The notes under the pieces were generated by a model that was given only the letters and a program-made list of their open reading frames with translations, searched no databases and was not told where the DNA came from. Position numbers and translations under genes: made by a program. This document shows, one piece after another, positions 1 to 7,700 of a DNA stretch of 21,638 bases. The stretch's first letter is position 1. Each line of letters starts with the position of its first letter. Origin of the DNA: Bog-473 sp036491435 (GTDB lineage: Bacteria; Actinomycetota; Acidimicrobiia; Acidimicrobiales; RAAP-2). Location: positions 1 through 21,638 of the forward strand of contig DASXBZ010000070.1 in NCBI GenBank assembly GCA_036491435.1, written 5' to 3'.

Positions 1-1
1 C

Positions 2-1102
2 GCCCCCGATCCCGCCACGTTCGTCGGGCGCGGCAAGGCGGAGGAGATCGCCGCACTGAGCCAGAGCCTCGACGTCGACACGGTCGTCTTCGACGACGAG
101 CTGACGCCGGCGCAGCACCGGAACCTGGAGAAGCTCTTCGGGCGCACGGCCATCGACCGCACGGCGGTCATCCTCGACATCTTCGCCCAGAACGCCCGCA
201 GCCCCGAGGGCAAGGCGCAGGTGGAGCTGGCACTGTTGCGCTACCGGCTGCCCCGCCTGCGCGGCCGCGGCAGCGCGCTGAGCCAGCAGGCCGGCGGCAT
301 CGGGACGAGGGGCCCCGGGGAGACGCAGCTCGAGGTCGATCGGCGCCGCCTGGTGCGGCGCATGCATCGTCTGGAGGCGGACCTGCGCGAGGTCGAGCGC
401 ACCCGCACCCTGCAACGGCGCAGCCGTGCCCGCGGCCGCCATCGCGAGCTCGCGCTCGTCGGCTACACGAATGCCGGCAAGTCGACGTTGCTCAACCGCC
501 TGACCGACGCCGGGGTCCCGGCCGCTGACCGGCTGTTCGTGACGCTCGACCCCCGCACGCGACAGCTGTCACTGCCCGGTGGTGAGACCGTGCTCGTGAC
601 CGACACGGTCGGCTTCGTCCGCAAGCTACCCCACGAGCTCGTGGAGGCATTCCGTTCCACCCTCGACTCGGTCCACTTGTCGGACCTCGTCGTCCACGTG
701 GTGGACGCGTCGGCACCCAACACCGAGGCGCAGATCGCCGCGGTGCACGAGGTGCTGGGGGAGATCGGGGCGGCGGACGTGCCCGAGCTCGTCGTGGTGA
801 ACAAGGCGGACACGGCGCCCGAGGAGGCCAAGGCGCTGGCCCATGCCATCGAAGGCTCGGTCTTGATCTCGGCTCGCACCGGCGCCGGCATCGACGACCT
901 CTTGCAGGTCATCGGCGATCGTCTGCGCGGCACCGATCGCGTCATCGAGCTGGTGGTGCCCTGGAGCCGCGGCGACGTGCTCGCCGCGATCCATCGTGAG
1001 GGCGAAGTGGTTGGACAGAGCGACGGCGAGGAATCGGCCACGCTCCAGGTCGTCCTCGACGACGTCGGCCGGGCCCGCTTCGCCGAGTTCGTGACGTCGT
1101 GA
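2..1102 (+). CDS. hflX: GTPase HflX, 5' end missing
   Basis: Ribosome-associated GTPase of the HflX family, known to bind the 50S subunit and split or rescue stalled ribosomes. The reading frame is open from base 2, so the gene starts outside the window; 366 residues are visible. The N-terminal HflX domain is recognisable (FVGRGKAEEI near the left edge, then a region ending LDIFAQNARSPEGKAQVELA, then GGIGTRGPGETQLEVDRRR). The G domain has G1 GYTNAGKST (461-487), G3 DTVGF (about 602-616), G4 NKAD (800-811) and G5 SART. The stop (TGA 1100-1102) lies 12 bp before the GTG start of dapC, inside an 8-bp tandem repeat, so the two genes are probably cotranscribed and translationally coupled. hflX also lies near lexA and nrdR in M. 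tuberculosis. Family assignment is secure. Confidence 0.96.
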   Translation, partial: APDPATFVGRGKAEEIAALSQSLDVDTVVFDDELTPAQHRNLEKLFGRTAIDRTAVILDIFAQNARSPEGKAQVELALLRYRLPRLRGRGSALSQQAGGIGTRGPGETQLEVDRRRLVRRMHRLEADLREVERTRTLQRRSRARGRHRELALVGYTNAGKSTLLNRLTDAGVPAADRLFVTLDPRTRQLSLPGGETVLVTDTVGFVRKLPHELVEAFRSTLDSVHLSDLVVHVVDASAPNTEAQIAAVHEVLGEIGAADVPELVVVNKADTAPEEAKALAHAIEGSVLISARTGAGIDDLLQVIGDRLRGTDRVIELVVPWSRGDVLAAIHREGEVVGQSDGEESATLQVVLDDVGRARFAEFVTS

Positions 1103-1122
1103 CGTCGTGACCTCGTGACGTT
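1091..1122 (+). repeat. 8-bp tandem repeat across the hflX stop and dapC start
   Basis: Four consecutive units are GTGACGTC, GTGACGTC, GTGACCTC and GTGACGTT. They contain the hflX stop codon (TGA 1100-1102) and the GTG start of dapC (1115). Each unit carries GTGA, so start and stop triplets occur in all three frames. There is no Shine-Dalgarno sequence in front of dapC, which points to reinitiation by ribosomes terminating on hflX. Confidence 0.8.
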
Positions 1123-2248
1123 CACGCTGCCGCCCTACCCCTACGACCGCCTGGCCGGGCTGGCCAAGCTGGCGGAGGCGCACGAAGGCGGGATGGTCGA
1201 CTGCTCCATCGGGACCCCGTACGACCCGCCGCTCCCCGCCGTCGTCGAGGCGTTGGCGTCCTCGAACTCCGAGCGGGGGTATCCGGCCTCAGCCGGTAGC
1301 CCCCAGCTGCGCGAGGCGGCGGCGCGCTGGCTCACGCGCCGCTTCGGCCTCGACGACGTGCCGCCGTCGTCGGTCGCGGCGTGCGTCGGCACCAAGGAGC
1401 TGGTGGCCTCGGTGCCGCACGTGCTGCGCCTGCGCACGCCCGAGCGCGACACCGTCCTGTACCCGGCCGTGTCGTACCCGACCTACGCCATGGGGGCGGA
1501 GCTGGCCGGCTGCCGGGCCGTCGCCGTCCCTGCGCCGGCCGGGCAACTCGGGGGACTCGATCTCGACGCAATCGGTCCGGACGATGCGCGCCGCGCGCTG
1601 GTGCTGTGGTCGAACTCGCCGTCGAACCCGACGGGCGGGCTCGGAGATCTCGGTGCCGAGGCGGCGTGGGGTCGGGCTCACGGCGTGCCCGTGTTCTCCG
1701 ACGAGTGCTACGCGGAGTTCACGTGGGACGGCCTGCCGCGCTCGGTGCTCGAACACGGGTCGGACGGCGTGGTGGCGGTGCACTCGCTGTCGAAGCGTTC
1801 GAACCTGGCCGGGGTGCGCGTGGGCTTCTACGCGGGTGACCCCGAGATCGTCGACTTCCTGCGCGCGGTGCGGCAGCACGCCGGCCTGATGGTCCCCGGA
1901 CCGGCCCAGGCCGCCGGCGTCGCCGCGTTGAGCGATGACGACCATGTCGACGCGCAGCGCGCCCGCTATCGGGAGCGGATGGCGTATCTCCGCGGCATCC
2001 TCGGTGCGTACGGGCTCCCGGTGGAACTGCCTCAAGGAGGTTTCTACCTGTGGGTCCCGGTCCCGCCGGAGCGCTGGCCCGACGCCTGGGCGATGGCGGA
2101 GGCGCTGGCCAACGACGGCGGGCTCCTGGTGAGCCCGGGCGACCTCTACGGCGACGGTGGCGCCGGCCACGTGCGGGTGGCGGTGGTCCAACCGATGGAA
2201 CGGTTGGAATTGGTGGGGGAGCGCCTCGGTAGGGTGAACCATGGCTGA
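1115..2248 (+). CDS. dapC: N-succinyldiaminopimelate aminotransferase, actinobacterial DapC type
   Basis: Class I/II PLP-dependent aminotransferase (377 aa) that transaminates N-succinyl-2-amino-6-ketopimelate with glutamate in the succinylase branch of lysine/meso-DAP synthesis. The N-terminus (TLPPYPYDRLAGL) and overall length fit the actinobacterial DapC family (Rv0858c type). Visible active-site elements are SNPTG (Asn171), the Asp196/Tyr199 pair in FSDECYAEF, the PLP lysine Lys227 in HSLSKRSNLAGVRVGF, and the substrate-carboxylate Arg in GHVRVAV near the C-terminus. The start is GTG 1115, the only start in frame after the hflX stop. The end overlaps dapD by 8 bp, so the two are translationally coupled. 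Placement next to dapD and dapE supports DapC over other class I aminotransferases. Confidence 0.93.
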   Translation: MTFTLPPYPYDRLAGLAKLAEAHEGGMVDCSIGTPYDPPLPAVVEALASSNSERGYPASAGSPQLREAAARWLTRRFGLDDVPPSSVAACVGTKELVASVPHVLRLRTPERDTVLYPAVSYPTYAMGAELAGCRAVAVPAPAGQLGGLDLDAIGPDDARRALVLWSNSPSNPTGGLGDLGAEAAWGRAHGVPVFSDECYAEFTWDGLPRSVLEHGSDGVVAVHSLSKRSNLAGVRVGFYAGDPEIVDFLRAVRQHAGLMVPGPAQAAGVAALSDDDHVDAQRARYRERMAYLRGILGAYGLPVELPQGGFYLWVPVPPERWPDAWAMAEALANDGGLLVSPGDLYGDGGAGHVRVAVVQPMERLELVGERLGRVNHG

Positions 2249-3068
2249 TCTTCAAGCGCAGATCGAAGAGCTCTGGGATCGGCGGGGCGAGTTGTCACCC
2301 GCCGACACGGACGCCGCCAAGCTCGTCGAGGAGGCGATCGACCTCCTGGACAAGGGTGAGGCCCGCGTCGCCGAGGTGGACCCGGCGACGGACGAGGTCG
2401 TGGTCCACGAGTGGCTGAAGAAGTCAATCCTCTTGCTGTTCTCCTTGCGCGGGATGGAGACGATCGAGCACGGCCCGTTCGAATATGCGGACAAGCTGCC
2501 GCTCAAGCACGGGTTCGCCGAGGCCGGCGTGCGCGCGGTGCCCGGCGCGTCGGCGCGGTGGGGCTCGTTCCTCGGCCGGGGGGTCGTGCTGATGCCCTCG
2601 TACGTGAACATCGGCGCGCACGTCGGCGCCGGCACCCTGGTCGACACCTGGGCGACGGTGGCCTCGTGCGGCCAGATCGGCGAGCGGGTCCACCTTTCCG
2701 GCGGCGTCGGCATCGGCGGGGTCCTCGAACCGCCGAACGCAGTGCCCGTGGTCGTGGAGGACGACGCGTTCGTGGGCAGCCGCTGCATGGTGACCGGTGG
2801 TGCCCGCATCGGGAAGGGTGCCGTGCTCGGGGCCGGCAGCTTCCTCGACCCTTCGATCCCCGTCATCGACGCCGAGACCGGCGAGGAGCTCTCGCGCGGC
2901 GTCGTGCCCCCGTGGTGCGTCGCCATCCGGGCCAGTCGCCGCCGCGAGTACCCGGGCGGGGAGTTCTTCGTGCCGTGCGTCCTCGTCATCAAGCGCATCA
3001 CCGAAGGCGAGCGTCACGACAAGGCGCAACTCAACCAGGTGCTGCGTGAGCACGGCGCCAGTACCTGA
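2241..3068 (+). CDS. dapD: Tetrahydrodipicolinate N-succinyltransferase, E. coli-type DapD
   Basis: Transfers succinyl from succinyl-CoA to tetrahydrodipicolinate, the entry step of the succinylase branch. The 275-aa product matches the length and layout of E. coli DapD (274 aa): a helical N-terminal domain (residues 1-100), a left-handed beta-helix of hexapeptide repeats containing VLMPSYVNIGAHV, GTLVDTWATVASCGQIG and VHLSGGVGIGGVLEP, and a C-terminal domain. M. tuberculosis DapD is longer and belongs to a distinct subfamily, so this enzyme is of the proteobacterial type although the neighbouring DapC and DapE look actinobacterial. The start ATG 2241 overlaps the dapC end, with AGGGTG upstream as a possible ribosome binding site. 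Confidence 0.95.
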   Translation: MADLQAQIEELWDRRGELSPADTDAAKLVEEAIDLLDKGEARVAEVDPATDEVVVHEWLKKSILLLFSLRGMETIEHGPFEYADKLPLKHGFAEAGVRAVPGASARWGSFLGRGVVLMPSYVNIGAHVGAGTLVDTWATVASCGQIGERVHLSGGVGIGGVLEPPNAVPVVVEDDAFVGSRCMVTGGARIGKGAVLGAGSFLDPSIPVIDAETGEELSRGVVPPWCVAIRASRRREYPGGEFFVPCVLVIKRITEGERHDKAQLNQVLREHGAST

Positions 3069-3075
3069 GCCGACA

Positions 3076-4137
3076 ATGACGGACCTGCTGGCGGCCACGG
3101 TCGACCTGATGGCGATGCCGTCGGTGAGCGGCGAGGAGGCGGAGATCGCCGACGCCGTCCACAAGGCGCTCGCCGCCTGCCCATGGCTGGAGCTCGAACG
3201 GATCGGCGACAACGTCGTCGCCCGCACGAACCTCGGACGCGACCACCGGCTGGTCCTGGCCGGTCATCTGGACACGGTGCCGCCCGGCAAGAACCTGCGC
3301 CCGCGGGTCGAGGGCGACACCGTCTGGGGCGTCGGCGCGTCGGACATGAAGGGCGGTCTCGCCGTCATGCTGGACCTCGCCACGACCGTGCAGGCGCCGA
3401 CCGTTGACGTGACGTGGTGCTTCTACGCGCGCGAGGAGATCAGCCGCAACCAGAGCGGGCTGCTCGAGCTCTGGCAACAACGGCCGGACCTGCTCGCCGG
3501 TGATGCGGCGATCCTCGGCGAGCCGACGAACGCCGTGGTCGAGGCGGGATGCCAAGGCACCATGCGGGTGCGCATCACGTTGCGGGGGGTGCGGGCCCAC
3601 ACCGCGCGCCCGTTCACGGGGCGCAACGCGATCCATCGTCTCGGGGAGCTCCTCTTGCGGGTGGCGGACTGGCCGCCGCGCGAGGTCGTGCTCGACGGGT
3701 GCACCTACGCCGAGCAGCTGCAGGCCGTGGCGGTCGAGGGGGGAGTCGCCAGCAACGTGGTCCCGGACGAGGCTGTGGTCACGCTCAACCACCGGTATGC
3801 GCCCGACCGGGGCCAGGCCGAGGCCGAGGCGTTCCTGCACGAACTCCTCGACCCGGTGCTCGAGCTCGGGGCCGGGGACACCTGGGAGATGCTCGACGCC
3901 GGCGACGGCGCTCCGCCTTCCCTCGGCCATCCGTTGCTCAAGGCCTTGGTCGAGCAGAGTGGCGCCCTGCCCAAGGCCAAGGTGGGGTGGACCGACGTCG
4001 CGTCGTTCTGGGAGCACGGGGTCCCGGCGGCGAACTTCGGACCGGGCGACCCGCTGGTGGCCCACCATCCCGACGAGCGCGTGAGTCGCCCACAGCTCGA
4101 GCGCACCCGCGAGGTGCTGGCCGCGTTGCTTTCCTGA
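3076..4137 (+). CDS. dapE: Succinyl-diaminopimelate desuccinylase DapE
   Basis: Zn-dependent M20-family amidohydrolase (353 aa) that removes succinate from N-succinyl-LL-DAP. Metal and catalytic residues are in place: His64 and Asp66 in LAGHLDTVPPG, bridging Asp90 in GASDMKGGLAVM, catalytic Glu120 and metal Glu121 in YAREEIS, and a C-terminal His in DPLVAHHPDE. The dimerisation (lid) domain lies between the two halves of the catalytic domain (AGCQGTMRVRITLRGVRAHT). ATG 3076 was chosen because the family N-terminus begins here (MTDLLAATVDLMAMPSVSG) and dapD ends 7 bp upstream; the frame stays open further upstream but that stretch is dapD in another frame. It is the last gene of the tight hflX-dapCDE run. 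Confidence 0.94.
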   Translation: MTDLLAATVDLMAMPSVSGEEAEIADAVHKALAACPWLELERIGDNVVARTNLGRDHRLVLAGHLDTVPPGKNLRPRVEGDTVWGVGASDMKGGLAVMLDLATTVQAPTVDVTWCFYAREEISRNQSGLLELWQQRPDLLAGDAAILGEPTNAVVEAGCQGTMRVRITLRGVRAHTARPFTGRNAIHRLGELLLRVADWPPREVVLDGCTYAEQLQAVAVEGGVASNVVPDEAVVTLNHRYAPDRGQAEAEAFLHELLDPVLELGAGDTWEMLDAGDGAPPSLGHPLLKALVEQSGALPKAKVGWTDVASFWEHGVPAANFGPGDPLVAHHPDERVSRPQLERTREVLAALLS

Positions 4138-4179
4138 TCCGGAGCGCGCCCGTCACACCGAAGCGCGCGACACTGGCCC

Positions 4180-4698
4180 GTGCGAGACCCGTCGCCACCG
4201 CGCACCCCGTGGGTGTCCGAGGCCATCGTCGTGAAGGACTCTGCGATCGCGGGCCGGGGTCTGTTCGCGAACCAGGACCTCACCGAGGGGGCGGTCGTCA
4301 TCCGCGTCGGCGGCACGCTTGTCGGGACCGAGGAGCTCCGGGCGCTCATCGAGACATCCGACCACTACGTCGACACCCTGACCGTGTTCGAGGACGTCCA
4401 TCTCGTGCTGCCGGCCGCCACCACCGTGCACTACGGCAACCACAGCTGTGACCCCAATCTGTGGCACGTCGGGCCCTACGAGATCGCAACCCGCCGGCCG
4501 GTGCGCGCCGGCGAGGAGCTCACCATCGATTACGCCACGCAGACCGGTGCGTCGGGATTCTCCCTGCCGTGCCGCTGCGGCACGGCCGACTGTCGTGGCG
4601 AGGTGACCAGCGAGGACTGGCGGCGCGCCGACCTCCAGGCTCGGTACGCCGGTCACTGGGTCCCGGCGTTGGCCGCGCGCGTGGCGCGGCCCACCTAA
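4180..4698 (+). CDS. SET-domain protein-lysine methyltransferase, small
   Basis: Predicted 172-aa SAM-dependent lysine methyltransferase consisting of little more than a SET domain. Diagnostic elements are SAIAGRGLFA (residues 21-30, SAM site start), the pseudoknot core YGNHSCDPN (85-93), GEELTIDYA (111-119) and a post-SET-like cysteine group CRCGTADC (131-138) that could bind zinc together with Cys90. Its substrate is unknown; ribosomal proteins, nucleoid proteins or a small molecule are all possible. It starts 42 bp after dapE and could be read from the same transcript. GTG 4180 gives the listed length; GTG 4213 is an equally plausible start and keeps the whole SET core. The fold call is firm, the function is not known. 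Confidence 0.82.
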   Translation: MRDPSPPRTPWVSEAIVVKDSAIAGRGLFANQDLTEGAVVIRVGGTLVGTEELRALIETSDHYVDTLTVFEDVHLVLPAATTVHYGNHSCDPNLWHVGPYEIATRRPVRAGEELTIDYATQTGASGFSLPCRCGTADCRGEVTSEDWRRADLQARYAGHWVPALAARVARPT

Positions 4699-4699
4699 G

Positions 4700-5320
4700 T
4701 CACGGGTCGAGGCCGAGCGAGGCCCGGGTGTCCGCCTCTTTGTTCACGTGAGGAAAAGGGTGGTCCGGCACGTCGACGCCGAGCGCCGCGCAGAGCGGCC
4801 CCCAGCCCTCACCAGCGGTCCACTCGAAGAGCCGTCCGGGCGGCGCCGTCGCACGGACATGTTCGTTGTAGGCGAGGTAGGCCGTCTTGGCGGACGCCTC
4901 GTCGAACCATTCGGGCGAGAACTGCTCCATCATGCCGCGGCCCATGCGGGTCCAGCCGTTGTCCTCGGCCGTCGGTGAGAAGTAGGTCGCCAGCGCGATG
5001 AAGATCGTCCGAGACGCGCTCTTCCACCAGGCGTCCACGTCGCGCACCGAGAGGAGGATGGGCGCGTCCGGGAAGGCATCGCTCAGCTCGCGCCAGAACG
5101 GGGCGGCCGGCCAGTCAACCGCGGCGACGTACCCGTCGAAGAACTGCTCCCAGTCGGGGAGCGTTCCCGCGTACGCAGCGCCCCAGACGTCCGGATCGGC
5201 GGGCCGCTCCTGCAACTCGTCCATGTGGTAGCAGCGTCCCCCGAGCAGGTCTTGCAAGGCGAGTTTCAGCGACATCGTGCCCGTTCGCCCGAGCCCAGCG
5301 CCGATGATCTGAAGTCCCAT
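4700..5320 (-). CDS. Sulfotransferase-family protein
   Basis: 206-aa protein of the P-loop sulfotransferase fold, resembling the Sulfotransfer_4 (PF17784) group. It starts with the PAPS 5'-phosphosulfate loop (IIGAGLGRTGTMSLKLALQDLL, residues 5-26) followed by the family-typical GGRCYHM, and has the 3'-phosphate motif RDVDAWWKSA around residue 93. PAPS-dependent sulfation is the family's expected chemistry, but many members are uncharacterised and no substrate can be read from the sequence. ATG 5320 is preceded by GAAAGG. Its 3' end lies 1 bp from the SET-domain gene's 3' end, so the two converge with no room for a terminator. The diiron gene lies upstream on the same strand at a 98-bp gap. 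Confidence 0.82.
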   Translation of the reverse strand: MGLQIIGAGLGRTGTMSLKLALQDLLGGRCYHMDELQERPADPDVWGAAYAGTLPDWEQFFDGYVAAVDWPAAPFWRELSDAFPDAPILLSVRDVDAWWKSASRTIFIALATYFSPTAEDNGWTRMGRGMMEQFSPEWFDEASAKTAYLAYNEHVRATAPPGRLFEWTAGEGWGPLCAALGVDVPDHPFPHVNKEADTRASLGLDP

Positions 5321-5338
5321 GACTGCCTTTCTTGCGTG

Positions 5339-5357
5339 CCGCCGACGCGCACGGCGG
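5339..5357. other. GC-rich hairpin between the diiron and sulfotransferase genes
   Basis: A 6-bp inverted repeat CCGCCG / CGGCGG encloses a 7-nt loop. It lies upstream of the sulfotransferase gene. No T-run follows on either strand, so an intrinsic terminator is not supported; it might attenuate or stabilise a minus-strand transcript. Confidence 0.3.
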
Positions 5358-5418
5358 TGAGGTTATGTCATGGGACAGCGCCGTCATAGGGCCGAACGTC
5401 CGTCAGGCCGGAGGTTTG

Positions 5419-6210
5419 TCAGGTCGCGCCGAGGCTCGCCACCGCGCGCACGAGCAGCTGCAAATCGCTTTGGCCCGGCAGGCGGTCCACCCGCCGATCG
5501 ATCCGCTCGAGGATCTCGCGTCCCTTCTGGCCGTCGAAGAGGTAGTTGACGAGAAAGCCGACCTCTCTCTTCGGCATGACGCCCGAACCGACCGGCCGCC
5601 ACCAATGCGCCAGCGCGAAGCGCGTGAGCCTTTGCGCCTTGGGGCTGTCGGCCAGCCGGCGCGCGGCCTCGGAGGCGTAGAAGTCGATGTGCGTGCCCTC
5701 CTGCTTCATGATGCGGCGGAGGAGCTCGCGCAGTGTCGGGTGGCCCGACGTCTCGGAGAGGCGTGCGTAGCCGGCCTGGGTAGTCCATTCGTTCACCGCC
5801 CCCCAGGTCATGTGGAGCGCGACGAACGCCCGCCCCGCGAACGCCGCCGAGGCGATCGTGCTGAGCGTCGTGACGGCCTGCCGGCGCCGGTGCCCCTGGC
5901 GCAGTGCGGCGACGCGGGGCGCCCCGGCCACCTCGCCGTGCGCCTCGAGCACCGCGGCGATCGCCTCCCCGTGCCACATCTCCTCGTAGGCCCAGCACGA
6001 CAGGAAGGACGTGATCTCGGGATCCTGGTGGGCGGGGGTCAGCAGCAGATCGCGGAGATAGCAGACCGTGTGGTGCTCGATGTCGTGCATGTAACGCAGC
6101 GATCGCAGGGCATCTGGTGCGAGTGGCTGGTCTCTGAAGTCGCCGAAGTCGATACCCTCGAGATCGAGCCGCCCCGCTCGGGCCTTGTAGGAGTCGATGG
6201 TGGTACGCAT
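5419..6210 (-). CDS. Diiron ferritin-like protein with complete metal-ligand set
   Basis: 263-aa helical protein with the six-ligand carboxylate-bridged diiron signature of the ferritin-like superfamily: Glu45 (DIEHH), Glu77 and His80 (YEEMWH), Glu141 (AVNEW), Glu171 and His174 (KQEGTH). The spacing E, ExxH, E, ExxH resembles acyl-ACP desaturases and AurF-type oxygenases more than storage ferritins, so an O2-dependent oxidase, desaturase or N-oxygenase is a reasonable guess; the substrate cannot be read. ATG 6210, with AGG at -7, was chosen over the in-frame GTG 6231, which has no ribosome binding site. It is transcribed away from the ECF sigma gene, across an 86-bp divergent region. Confidence 0.75.
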   Translation of the reverse strand: MRTTIDSYKARAGRLDLEGIDFGDFRDQPLAPDALRSLRYMHDIEHHTVCYLRDLLLTPAHQDPEITSFLSCWAYEEMWHGEAIAAVLEAHGEVAGAPRVAALRQGHRRRQAVTTLSTIASAAFAGRAFVALHMTWGAVNEWTTQAGYARLSETSGHPTLRELLRRIMKQEGTHIDFYASEAARRLADSPKAQRLTRFALAHWWRPVGSGVMPKREVGFLVNYLFDGQKGREILERIDRRVDRLPGQSDLQLLVRAVASLGAT

Positions 6211-6296
6211 TCCGCCTACTATCCGGAGCACAGGCTTGGCCTGGATGAGCCGATTGGGTCATCCAGCAGGGGGGACGGTTCCGAACAGGGTCGTAG

Positions 6297-6872
6297 ATGC
6301 GCCACATCGACGAAGTCAGCGATGCCCGGTTGGTGACCTCCATCGCTCGATACAGCGAGGTGGCCTTGGCCGAGGTGTATCGGCGCCACGGCCGAGCGGT
6401 GTACGGCCTCGCCCGGCGGGTGCTGCAGGATGGCTCCGAAGCCGAGGACGTCACCCAAGAGGTGTTCCTCCGCCTGTGGCGTGAGCCCGACCGGTTCGAT
6501 CCGGACCGGGGTTCGCTGCGCTCGTTCCTGTTGGCCCAGGCACACGGGCGGGCGGTGGACGCCGTCCGCTCCAGCAGCTCGCGCCGGGCCCGTGAGGCGC
6601 GTGAGGCGGCGCGTACCGCCCGGTCCGAATACGACATGCAGCACGAAGCCTGGGACCTCGCCCTCGCCGACCAGGTCGCCCGCGCCATGGGCGAGCTGTC
6701 CGACGACGAGCGCCGCGCCATCGAGTTGGCCTACTTCGACGGGCATACGTATCGCGAGGTGGCGCGGGTGCTCGAACAACCCGAGGGCACGGTCAAGAGC
6801 CGCATCCGCACCGGCATGCGGCGATTGAAGGAGGCGTTGGCAGACGCGGGCGTGCGGGGGGTGGACGCGTGA
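6297..6872 (+). CDS. ECF-family RNA polymerase sigma factor, SigK-like
   Basis: 191-aa group 4 (ECF) sigma factor. Sigma-2 is recognisable at about residues 22-92 (EVYRRHGRAVYGLARRVL, EAEDVTQEVFLRLW, then FDPDRGSLRSFLLAQAHGRAVD), and sigma-4 at about 130-185 with a helix-turn-helix (TYREVARVLEQPEGTVKSRIR). It overlaps the anti-sigma gene by 4 bp (GTGA), the usual coupling for a sigma/anti-sigma pair, and the partner is RskA-like, so it belongs near the SigK/SigL group. ATG 6297 has CAGGGT about 8 nt upstream. The diiron gene, divergent across 86 bp, is a natural candidate target; I did not identify a sigma-specific promoter motif. Confidence 0.92.
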   Translation: MRHIDEVSDARLVTSIARYSEVALAEVYRRHGRAVYGLARRVLQDGSEAEDVTQEVFLRLWREPDRFDPDRGSLRSFLLAQAHGRAVDAVRSSSSRRAREAREAARTARSEYDMQHEAWDLALADQVARAMGELSDDERRAIELAYFDGHTYREVARVLEQPEGTVKSRIRTGMRRLKEALADAGVRGVDA

Positions 6873-7669
6873 TCTCCCACGAAGAGGCGCACGAGCTCCT
6901 CGGCGCGCACGCGCTCGATGCCGTCGACGGTTCCGAGCTCACCGACCTCGAGGAGCACCTCGCGACCTGTCCCCGCTGCCGGTCGGAGCTCGATGGGCTG
7001 CGCGAGGCAGCGGGAGCACTGGGCAACTCCGTCGAGCCGCCGCCCGAAGAGCTCTGGTCCCGGATCGCGGACCGGTTGGGAGACTTCGCGGGCGAGGAGG
7101 ACGAGCTCCCACCGATGCCCGAACTGACCGCGCCGAGACCCGAGCGGTCGCCCTTCCGGGCTCCGTCGCCGGGCCGGACTCGTCGGTCGCGCAGCAACAC
7201 GCTGCTCCTTGGGGCGGTCGCTGTCGCAGCCAGTGCCGTTGCGATCGTGCTCGGCATCGGCCTCGTGCATTCCCAGGACAACGTCACCAACCTGCAGCAG
7301 TCCGTTGCACGCGCGCAGGCCACCGCCCAGCAGACCCCGGCCCAGGTTGCCCTACACACGCCAGGTCATCAGGTGGTCAACCTCATGAACAGCGCGCACG
7401 TCGAGTTGGCGCGCTTCGTCATCGTTCCCGGCGGCCGTGGCTATCTGGTCTCGTCGAGGCTGCCCGCGCTCCAAAATGGCCAGACGTACCAGCTGTGGGG
7501 GATTGCCGGGACCACCCCGATTTCCCTCGGGCTCCTGGGCGCGACGCCGCACGGCTCCACGTTCACGATCGCCGGCGCTCCCTTGACCGCCAAGCTCGCG
7601 CTGACGGCCGAGCCGAGTGGCGGCACCGTGGCGCCGACCGGCACCATCGTCGCCAGCGGGACTGTCTGA
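6869..7669 (+). CDS. Membrane anti-sigma factor, RskA-like with zinc anti-sigma motif
   Basis: 266-aa single-pass membrane protein predicted to hold the upstream ECF sigma factor inactive. The N-terminal cytoplasmic domain carries the ZAS zinc signature His30-x3-Cys34-x2-Cys37 (HLATCPRC). A Pro/Arg-rich linker leads to one transmembrane helix (about 110-133), and the extracytoplasmic C-terminal domain (about 165-266) resembles the RskA domain (PF10099), with YQLWGIAGTTPISLGLLG and a terminal Gly/Thr-rich beta strand. In this class the signal is usually relayed by regulated proteolysis in or near the membrane segment; no protease gene is nearby. The GTG start at 6869 overlaps the sigma stop, so translation is coupled. 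Confidence 0.9.
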   Translation: MISHEEAHELLGAHALDAVDGSELTDLEEHLATCPRCRSELDGLREAAGALGNSVEPPPEELWSRIADRLGDFAGEEDELPPMPELTAPRPERSPFRAPSPGRTRRSRSNTLLLGAVAVAASAVAIVLGIGLVHSQDNVTNLQQSVARAQATAQQTPAQVALHTPGHQVVNLMNSAHVELARFVIVPGGRGYLVSSRLPALQNGQTYQLWGIAGTTPISLGLLGATPHGSTFTIAGAPLTAKLALTAEPSGGTVAPTGTIVASGTV

Positions 7670-7700
7670 CGCTCGCACCCAGCTGTTAGCTTGCCCCCTC

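Noticed and set aside
2797..3075. In-frame extension upstream of the dapE start.
   Set aside because: It overlaps dapD in another frame and is Ser/Arg/Pro-rich shadow sequence; the family N-terminus begins at 3076.
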